Shown piece by piece: positions 1-4,165 of a stretch of DNA of 8,380 nt. The DNA is from Bacteroidales bacterium (lineage in GTDB: Bacteria; Bacteroidota; Bacteroidia; Bacteroidales; UBA10428). The position numbers were made by a program, and so were the translations under genes. The notes beneath the pieces are model-generated. The model had not been told where the DNA came from, did no database searches, and was given only the letters and a program-made list of their open reading frames with translations. The stretch lies in contig JAFGOZ010000267.1 in assembly GCA_016926235.1 (NCBI GenBank), positions 1 through 8,380 of the forward strand. Direction: 5' to 3'. Every line of letters starts with the position of its first letter. Positions within the stretch are counted from its first letter, which is position 1.

Positions 1-48
1 GTACCCCGGGAAGGGCTCGAACCTTCAACCATCGGCTTAAGAGGCCGC
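1..48 (-). other. tRNA-Lys(CTT) 3'-half remnant, candidate phage attachment (att) core
   Basis: Read on the minus strand, this is the 3' portion of a tRNA. It has an anticodon stem GCGGC/GCCGA (four pairs plus one G-A mismatch) around loop CTCTTAA with anticodon CTT (positions 41-39), a five-base variable region, and a perfect T stem GAAGG/CCTTC around TTCGAGC. It ends in acceptor strand CCGGGGT, A73 and C74 at the window edge. The matching 5' acceptor strand (ACCCCGG) and a proper D arm are absent from bases 49-110, so this is not a whole tRNA gene. Tyrosine-recombinase phages commonly integrate into the anticodon-to-3'-end part of tRNA genes and carry this half as their att core. That function is inferred. 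No integrase gene lies in the window; it may be left of base 1. A decayed tRNA is the alternative. Confidence 0.6.
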
Positions 49-82
49 TGGTTAAACTGTTTTCCCGACGAGAAAATCAAAC

Positions 83-110
83 CATGTGGATATCGGCATG
101 TGGATACGGG
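83..110. repeat. Two tandem 14-bp direct repeats
   Basis: CATGTGGATATCGG (83-96) is followed without a gap by CATGTGGATACGGG (97-110), matching at 12 of 14 positions. Short direct repeats beside an att core can be integrase or excisionase arm-binding sites, but that role is inferred from position only. A T-run (112-117) follows, but I see no good stem before it, so I do not call a terminator. Confidence 0.55.
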
Positions 111-135
111 CTTTTTTCTGACATTCTGTCTTGTC

Positions 136-152
136 GTTTCTCAACGAGAAAC
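136..152. promoter_or_regulatory. Inverted repeat GTTTCTC-aac-GAGAAAC, candidate operator
   Basis: This is a perfect 7-bp inverted repeat with a 3-nt spacer, about 65 nt upstream of the first gene. A second half-site-like copy, ACGAGAAA, lies at 68-75 and matches 144-151. A dyad with a nearby half-site ahead of an early operon is consistent with a repressor or Xis/Cox-type binding site. No convincing -35/-10 pair was found around it, so the promoter itself is not annotated. There is no downstream T-run, which argues against a terminator. Confidence 0.35.
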
Positions 153-216
153 CGATTTAAAAAACCTTCCCTCTTTTTCATAAAGATTTAACGAAACAAA
201 ATGCAAGGAGTGTATT

Positions 217-594
217 ATGGAATCAGAGATTTTGATTTTAGGGATTGAGAACTTAATCTTCATTGTCAGTGAGAATGTGAAACGTGCCAGGCGTGATGAT
301 TTTGTCAGTATATTTGATGATAAGCATAATCTTTATGGGATTATTGACTTTTCACTGTTTTCGATCACTCAACTCCGACACGCTATGAATCCGGATCGTG
401 TTATAGGGGATAATAACCTATATCTTATCTTTGATAAAGCATGTGAAGATATTGGAAGGATTCAAACGCTTGCCTGTGAAAACGAAAAAAACAGCGATTA
501 TTTAATTCTACTGGAAAATATCCTGGTAGAAGCTCTTAAAAATATAATCACCACAGAGGAACGTTGGGATAATTCAATCAAAATAAATAATTGA
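217..594 (+). CDS. Hypothetical protein, 125 aa, first gene of the left operon
   Basis: I do not recognise this protein. The start is well set: AAGGAG (205-210) lies 6 nt before the ATG. The product is soluble, with a slightly hydrophobic N-terminus (residues 5-17), a basic patch KRARR near residue 23, an aspartate-rich turn and a helical C-terminal half. No signal peptide, membrane segment or catalytic motif is visible. It is followed 27 nt later by the HTH gene in the same reading phase, separated by a TGA stop, so the two are probably co-transcribed. Its position next to the att-like site suggests an accessory early gene, but no function can be given. Confidence 0.72.
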   Translation: MESEILILGIENLIFIVSENVKRARRDDFVSIFDDKHNLYGIIDFSLFSITQLRHAMNPDRVIGDNNLYLIFDKACEDIGRIQTLACENEKNSDYLILLENILVEALKNIITTEERWDNSIKINN

Positions 595-621
595 TACTAT
601 AAAAACTCACCGGGGGCAAGA

Positions 622-930
622 GTGAAGAAAAAAGAAAAAGACGTAGCAACATTATTAAAAAGTATTCTATCGGCCTTAAACGGGCAGAAAGAATATCTGA
701 CAATAAATGATGCGGCGGCTTATTGTGGAGTATCTGTCGAGTCCATCTATCGTATGTTAAGAGAAAATCCATGTATTGTTACATGTAAGCCAAGCCGATT
801 GAAACAGATGATTTTACGGTCCTCTCTTGATGAATATATCAATAAATCTGCAGAGGATTCTATAAATAAGATTGCACGGGATAAAATGTTCATTGAGACA
901 GTTGTAAAAAACGGATTGCGTTTGAATTAA
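622..930 (+). CDS. Excisionase/AlpA-like helix-turn-helix DNA-binding protein, 102 aa
   Basis: Residues 25-47 (YLTINDAAAYCGVSVESIYR and following) form the HTH of the MerR-like excisionase family (HTH_17 type): hydrophobic-L-T-x-x-D/E-A-A, a turn at CGVS, then a recognition helix. The wing region ends in SSLDEYI (67-73), as is usual in the family. Such proteins act as recombination directionality factors or small phage regulators. The att-like site about 570 bp upstream makes an excisionase role attractive, but that is inferred. The start is GTG with a GGGGG motif (612-616); no other in-frame start follows the preceding stop. Near the 3' end, codons GTA AAA AAC contain the heptamer A AAA AAC (906-912) in the correct phase for a -1 shift, so a longer product is possible. 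Confidence 0.75.
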   Translation: MKKKEKDVATLLKSILSALNGQKEYLTINDAAAYCGVSVESIYRMLRENPCIVTCKPSRLKQMILRSSLDEYINKSAEDSINKIARDKMFIETVVKNGLRLN

Positions 931-1037
931 ATGGCGAAAAGGACAAAATCAGAGTTGCATGTATTATATGGCATAGATTAACAAATGGAAAATTCCCGAA
1001 TGGTGCCAATAAGGAAAGAATAATATGGCGTTTTTAG
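906..1037 (+). other. Possible -1 frameshift site and 41-codon extension of the HTH gene
   Basis: The heptamer A AAA AAC (906-912) sits in X XXY YYZ phase relative to the HTH gene. A -1 shift there would join residue 97 to 41 further codons from base 912 to a TAG at 1035-1037, giving about 138 aa. The extension begins RIAFELNGEKDK and contains the protein-like segment ACIIWHRLTNGKF. It has no ATG, GTG or TTG start of its own, and it fills the otherwise empty gap before the next gene. A real indel mutation or a sequencing error in the A-run would look the same. No strong downstream stimulator structure was recognised. Confidence 0.3.
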
Positions 1038-1465
1038 AAAGGTGTCCGAATTGTGATGCGCTTGTCCATATCGGAAGGAAAAACAGGTGCCCTAACTGTA
1101 AAATGGAATTAATTTCAGATGAACAGAATTCACCCAGACTTGATACAAATTCAAGCATATCGAAAGAAGCTGGACAAAAAAAATATTCCTTTTTACAAAT
1201 CATTGTCGATTTAATAAAGATAATAGCCGTCAGTATGATTTTAGCAGGAATAGTAGGTATTATTTATGGAATATTTACCTATTCTCCCTACTTCAATGGA
1301 ATTGATACTATTTCAATCGTAGTCTTATCTGTTACAGTAGGAATTCTGGGTGGTATTGTCCTTTATATTATAATGATGATAATTCAGATAATAATCGATA
1401 TTGAATTTAACACAAGGCAGACAAATATGTTCTTGAGTAGAATTATTGATGCCTGGAATGAGTAA
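1025..1465 (+). CDS. Zinc-ribbon membrane protein, 146 aa
   Basis: The N-terminus carries a paired CPNC motif (C7-x2-C10 and C22-x2-C25), a typical short zinc ribbon. A polar linker (about 30-54) is followed by two strongly hydrophobic stretches at about 62-86 and 96-124, which should span the membrane as a hairpin, and then a short amphipathic tail. The zinc ribbon and the tail would face the same side, most likely the cytoplasm. The start is supported by AAGGAAAG (1011-1018). Zinc-ribbon plus transmembrane proteins of this kind are common in bacteria and phages but have no single function. Roles in superinfection exclusion or membrane stress would be guesses. The gene may overlap the possible -1 extension of the HTH gene by 13 nt. 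Confidence 0.75.
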   Translation: MAFLERCPNCDALVHIGRKNRCPNCKMELISDEQNSPRLDTNSSISKEAGQKKYSFLQIIVDLIKIIAVSMILAGIVGIIYGIFTYSPYFNGIDTISIVVLSVTVGILGGIVLYIIMMIIQIIIDIEFNTRQTNMFLSRIIDAWNE

Positions 1466-1507
1466 TGAAACCACACACATCTTATGATCGTTTAAAATCT
1501 ACACATT

Positions 1508-1579
1508 TACACACAACAACTGTGTAATTTAAAAGTTGTGCCCCCCGATATGAAATGGCTTATAAATACACACTTTTTC
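1508..1579 (+). repeat. Repeat copy A (about 70 bp) with hairpin TACACA-N7-TGTGTA
   Basis: This is the first of two similar blocks. It opens with a perfect 6-bp inverted repeat (TACACA 1508-1513, TGTGTA 1521-1526) around loop CAACAAC. It continues with GTTGTG (1535-1540), a C6 run, GATATGAAATG, and a second TACACA (1567-1572) followed by C and five Ts. GTTG can pair with the hairpin loop CAAC, or GTTGTG with CACAAC, so a pseudoknot or an alternative fold is possible. It may be a protein-binding dyad or a structured RNA. Confidence 0.6.
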
Positions 1580-1587
1580 CAGCTTTC

Positions 1588-1658
1588 TGCACACAACGAC
1601 TGTGCAATTATAAGTTGTGTCCCCCGATATGAAATGACTTATTACCGCACAATTTTTC
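1588..1658 (+). repeat. Repeat copy B (about 70 bp) with hairpin TGCACA-N7-TGTGCA
   Basis: This is the second copy, offset by about 80 bp from copy A. Its inverted repeat is TGCACA (1588-1593) and TGTGCA (1601-1606) around CAACGAC. Relative to copy A, both arms changed together (T-A pair to C-G pair), so pairing is kept. It then has GTTGTGT (1614-1620), a C5 run, GATATGAAATG, GCACA (1647-1651) and five Ts. The downstream GCACA also carries the matched change. The rest of 1466-1673 holds no recognisable gene or promoter. Confidence 0.6.
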
Positions 1659-1673
1659 TCCATCCTGTTATAT

Positions 1674-1958
1674 ATGCCCTATGCCCAAATCGAGATATTT
1701 TTGATTGCTAACCATAATACAATAATAATGAAAAACATTAATAAGTTCGCACATTCACACCAAAAAGGATTACCTAAGGATTACTTCATATCGGGAAAAC
1801 AAAAAAATCAAGGTATACACAAAATATTCCCAGGATCATTTAATCATCCATACATATTAGAATGTACAGAATCAACGAATAAAGGCTTTCTATGTGTCAA
1901 TGAGCACTTGAATTGCACTATGAGGATGTTGTATCTTTTTGATATATATGGAGAATGA
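1674..1958 (+). CDS. Doubtful small ORF, up to 94 aa
   Basis: The frame is open from an ATG at 1674, with an internal ATG at 1728 that would give 76 aa. Neither start has a visible Shine-Dalgarno sequence. The sequence is basic with scattered His and Cys and matches no family I know. Support is positional: it lies between the repeat block and the next gene, on the coding strand, and its last codons contain that gene's ribosome binding site. If it is not a gene, 1466-1961 is about 500 bp of regulatory or unknown DNA holding the two repeat copies and nothing else I can name. Confidence 0.3.
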   Translation: MPYAQIEIFLIANHNTIIMKNINKFAHSHQKGLPKDYFISGKQKNQGIHKIFPGSFNHPYILECTESTNKGFLCVNEHLNCTMRMLYLFDIYGE

Positions 1959-1961
1959 AAA

Positions 1962-2108
1962 ATGAGAACTATTACGAATCGAACCAAAACACAAAGGCTT
2001 AACCTGACCTTTTTACCGGAACCTGACAGGGCAATCAAAATCAGTCTTGCGATTGAATCCGGAACGCACACGGATTGTACTAACGTTGGTTTAGACAGAG
2101 CAGTATGA
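1962..2108 (+). CDS. Small ribbon-helix-helix-like protein, 48 aa
   Basis: The start has a good ribosome binding site, GGAGA (1950-1954), 7 nt upstream. The product has the layout of a minimal RHH DNA-binding protein: a basic arm (residues 1-11), a beta strand QRLNLTF (11-17), a Pro-Glu cap, helix A around 22-34, a turn at SGTH, and helix B ending GLDRAV. RHH proteins bind DNA as dimers and often repress their own operon, for example as antitoxins. The stop overlaps the next start (ATGA, 2105-2108), so the two genes should be translationally coupled. The RHH assignment is by pattern only, and helix B looks unusual with TDCTNVG at its start. The gene is shorter than most gene-finder cutoffs. 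Confidence 0.55.
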   Translation: MRTITNRTKTQRLNLTFLPEPDRAIKISLAIESGTHTDCTNVGLDRAV

Positions 2109-2782
2109 AAAATATCCATGTAAATAACTTAAAAATTCTATTGGACCATTACTTGATTGGTTGGAAAAATGACAGCATGTACAATTTTTGCTTTCGATAT
2201 ATTCATAAGAATTATTCGTGTTTTAATATATGCCAAATACACAAAATTGCACAAATACTGGCAAAAAATGAATATAATCCGGAAAGAGAATTGTCCAGTG
2301 TTGATGGATTGCCATTGAATATGGATTGGCTTTGCTTCTCACGTAAGATTATAAATATATATCACAATCTGAAGCAACTACGTGAAAAAGAACCGGGCAC
2401 CTTAGTAATAGGAATGTCTAATCATACAGCCTGTAATTATTGTAAAGAACATATTGATTGTAAAATATTTATTGTCGCCGACAATGCTCCTAAATTAATT
2501 ACGAAAAAAAAGACAAACCTACTTTTTCAATCAAAAATTCTTCATTTAATGGAAAAATGTGAAAACGAATTTTGTCGATGTTCATTTTTGGTATTTAACC
2601 CGGGTTATATGTACATCAAAGATCGTGAAATGAAATTTGTTCAAAACTTATCTGAAGAAAATGAACGTTTAGATTTTGTAAGAAAAACACCATTTATTTT
2701 TAAGAGACTAATTCAAATGGGTCGCGAGTCAGAAAATAAGTTGGCAGAAATCAGAAAGAATAGACAACGATCTAAACACTGA
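2105..2782 (+). CDS. Cys-rich hypothetical protein, 225 aa, coupled to the RHH-like gene
   Basis: I do not recognise this protein. It has ten cysteines. Two groups could bind a metal: H107-x2-C110-x2-C113-x5-C119, preceded by a hydrophobic strand TLVIGM, and C152-x4-C157-x-C159. The C-terminus (about 200-225) is highly basic (RKNRQRSKH), suggesting nucleic-acid contact. No signal peptide or membrane segment is visible. Its ATG overlaps the stop of the 48-aa gene and it has no Shine-Dalgarno of its own, so it relies on coupling. A small RHH gene overlapping a larger downstream gene is the layout of many toxin-antitoxin and autoregulated operons, but no toxin fold is evident. Confidence 0.72.
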   Translation: MKNIHVNNLKILLDHYLIGWKNDSMYNFCFRYIHKNYSCFNICQIHKIAQILAKNEYNPERELSSVDGLPLNMDWLCFSRKIINIYHNLKQLREKEPGTLVIGMSNHTACNYCKEHIDCKIFIVADNAPKLITKKKTNLLFQSKILHLMEKCENEFCRCSFLVFNPGYMYIKDREMKFVQNLSEENERLDFVRKTPFIFKRLIQMGRESENKLAEIRKNRQRSKH

Positions 2783-2802
2783 TTACTATTGATTTTTGAC
2801 AT

Positions 2803-2854
2803 AGACCGGATAGGGTAGCACCCGAAAACCCTTTCCCTTGAGGGCTTCCGGTCT
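2803..2854 (+). terminator. Structured intergenic element, possible terminator
   Basis: An 8-bp perfect outer stem AGACCGGA (2803-2810) / TCCGGTCT (2847-2854) encloses two smaller hairpins: GGGT-agc-ACCC (2813-2823) and CCC-ttga-GGG (2835-2844). It follows a stop codon by about 20 nt and precedes only a weak T-rich tail (cttaatttt). It could be a terminator, an mRNA 3'-end structure or a small RNA. The TTGACA at 2796-2801 has no matching -10, so I do not call a promoter. Confidence 0.4.
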
Positions 2855-2893
2855 CTTAATTTTAACAAGGGCGCTAAATGAAGGGAGTTGGCA

Positions 2894-3841
2894 ATGGAAA
2901 AAGTACTAAATCTCCAACAGATAAAGGCAAATTTATTTTATCAATATCCGGTGAACTATGATAATGATAGTTTGAGGAAATTTTTAACAATTCTTAAAAA
3001 GTCATTAGAGAATACTAATTTTAAAAGTGAAAAGAGCCTGAATGAATTGAGAACTTTTTACAGATATTCTTGTTGGCAAAGCCTCTATGATGCTAATGAT
3101 ACATATAAAAATTTATGTAAAAATATAAAACCGCACGAACAATATGAATTTTTCAAACTCGAAAGTGGGGTTTTCCTTATTTATTGTTGTAAAAATATAT
3201 TTGATAATGTGTTCCAAGAAAAAGGATATAAAGATTTAATTATTGAAGTTAAACTTTACGAATGTTTGAATGAAAATATTAAAAGAAAATGGGCGAAATT
3301 ATACCCAGATAGTGATTTTGAACCGACAGCGGAAGCGAAACCGGAAACCGAAAAAACAGAAGAAAACACTGTTGAAAGTCCGGCAACAAATGAAAATATT
3401 TACCAAATAATCAAAGCGATTGATCGAAAATTAGGCGATGAGCGTCTTGATGTGTTTGTTAGGAAACCACCAAAAAGTTGGAAAAACATTAGAATCGGTT
3501 TTGACGGTAGAAATATCCTGATTAACGGGAAATCATACACATACAAAGAACTCAGACTGCCAAAAGTTCCAAAAAATAATCCTGAATGTTCTACAACAGG
3601 ACTTTTTATCAAAATATTATGCGAACCAGATCGGATAGACAATACAAACGAGCGAAAAAAGATTTCCGTACTCAATAAAATTTTAAAGTCTCTTACCGGC
3701 TTACCAAATAATCCCATATCAGGAAGTGGGGACACCTACCATATCAAATTCGACATTGACACCGAAAACATTGCCCAACTTAGAAATGATTATAAAAATC
3801 TTCCTTACAATGACAATAAATCCGCTAATTCAGATGACTAA
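2894..3841 (+). CDS. Hypothetical protein, 315 aa, with a possible C-terminal winged-helix-like domain
   Basis: The ATG at 2894 is chosen because AAGGGAG (2881-2887) lies 6 nt upstream. The in-frame TTG at 2888 directly abuts that site and is unlikely. The protein has two parts. The N-terminal part (1-140) is rich in Lys, Tyr and Asn, helical, and contains a hydrophobic patch VFLIYCC near 93-99. An acidic low-complexity linker of Glu, Thr, Pro and Ala (about 142-168) leads to a C-terminal part (169-295). There, alternating strands (IGFDGRNILINGKSY), helices (TGLFIKILC; KKISVLNKILKSL) and a final YHIKFDI strand resemble winged-helix modules. This is a pattern judgement, not a recognised family. 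It lies just upstream of the replication genes, separated by a possible terminator. Confidence 0.72.
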   Translation: MEKVLNLQQIKANLFYQYPVNYDNDSLRKFLTILKKSLENTNFKSEKSLNELRTFYRYSCWQSLYDANDTYKNLCKNIKPHEQYEFFKLESGVFLIYCCKNIFDNVFQEKGYKDLIIEVKLYECLNENIKRKWAKLYPDSDFEPTAEAKPETEKTEENTVESPATNENIYQIIKAIDRKLGDERLDVFVRKPPKSWKNIRIGFDGRNILINGKSYTYKELRLPKVPKNNPECSTTGLFIKILCEPDRIDNTNERKKISVLNKILKSLTGLPNNPISGSGDTYHIKFDIDTENIAQLRNDYKNLPYNDNKSANSDD

Positions 3842-3885
3842 TTATTATCGGAAATTCTGGTAATAATTTAGTAACAATATTTTTT
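3837..3885 (+). terminator. Weak terminator candidate at the end of the 315-aa gene
   Basis: An imperfect AT-rich inverted repeat pairs ACTAA-TTATTA (from 3837, overlapping the stop codon) with TAATAATTTAGT (3861-3872). A run of Ts follows at 3880-3885, about 7 nt after the stem. The low GC content and displaced T-run make it weak. If real, it separates the upstream gene from the replication operon. Confidence 0.3.
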
Positions 3886-3933
3886 CTCCGTCAATAAACC
3901 GCTAAAAATAGCTCCATTTTTTTACTGTAACAT

Positions 3934-3971
3934 TCCTTAGTTGATAGGCTATTTGAATTTCAACTAAGGAG
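3934..3971 (+). promoter_or_regulatory. Perfect 11-bp inverted repeat sequestering the leader ORF's ribosome binding site
   Basis: TCCTTAGTTGA (3934-3944) is the exact reverse complement of TCAACTAAGGA (3960-3970), with a 15-nt spacer. The 3' arm contains AAGGA of the Shine-Dalgarno AAGGAG (3966-3971) that serves the ATG at 3981. In mRNA the hairpin would hide the ribosome binding site. As DNA it could equally be an operator. No T-run follows, so a terminator is unlikely. Confidence 0.6.
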
Positions 3972-3980
3972 AACGACAAG

Positions 3981-4157
3981 ATGGAGTTCGTACAAGTTAC
4001 TCCGACACACATATTGATTTTTGCAGAAACGGCTGAGCGTGAAACTGCTTTGCGTGAATTGATTTCCAAGTCATTTCCCGAATTAGAAAAACTCCGGAAA
4101 TCGTTGAAACCAGATAATCCAAAACTAAAGACCTTCAATGCCAAATCCACAGATTGA
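3981..4157 (+). CDS. 58-aa leader ORF of the replication operon
   Basis: The start has an excellent AAGGAG (3966-3971) 9 nt upstream, inside the 3' arm of an inverted repeat. The product starts MEFVQVTPTHILIFAET and continues as a charged helix (about 15-43) with a polar tail. I do not recognise it. It overlaps the initiator gene by 20 nt in another frame, and the initiator has no clear Shine-Dalgarno, so its translation probably opens the initiator start. It may act as a leader peptide, as a small replication protein, or both. It is too short for many gene callers. Confidence 0.65.
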   Translation: MEFVQVTPTHILIFAETAERETALRELISKSFPELEKLRKSLKPDNPKLKTFNAKSTD

Positions 4158-4165
4158 AAACGGTC
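4130..4165 (+). promoter_or_regulatory. Hairpin over the initiator start codon and leader stop codon
   Basis: GACC+TTCAAT (4130-4139) pairs with ATTGAA (4153-4158) and GGTC (4162-4165), ten pairs with a 3-nt bulge (4159-4161) and a 13-nt loop. The 5' arm holds the A and U of the initiator AUG (4138-4140), and the 3' arm holds the leader UGA (4155-4157). A ribosome reaching the leader stop would melt the stem, the classic arrangement for translational coupling. The function is inferred; the pairing is seen. Confidence 0.5.

Noticed and set aside
217..930. The 125-aa gene and the HTH gene share a frame, split by one TGA, suggesting TGA readthrough or an altered code
   Set aside because: TGA ends several other well-supported genes here (the initiator, the 48-aa ORF and the 58-aa ORF), and the spacer carries a ribosome-binding-like GGGGG before the GTG.
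931..1023. Tiny ATG ORFs (16 and 12 codons) between the HTH and zinc-ribbon genes
   Set aside because: They are too short and featureless; the -1 frame of the upstream gene is the more protein-like reading.
1508..1658. CRISPR array or intrinsic terminators
   Set aside because: There are only two copies, without unique spacers of regular length. The hairpin is not directly followed by a T-run; the T-run comes about 45 nt later.
1844..2119. A 91-codon minus-strand frame
   Set aside because: It is antisense to the well-supported 48-aa RHH-like gene and its ribosome binding site.
2796..2801. TTGACA as a promoter -35 box
   Set aside because: No -10-like hexamer lies at a suitable spacing; the 17-bp position is GC-rich.
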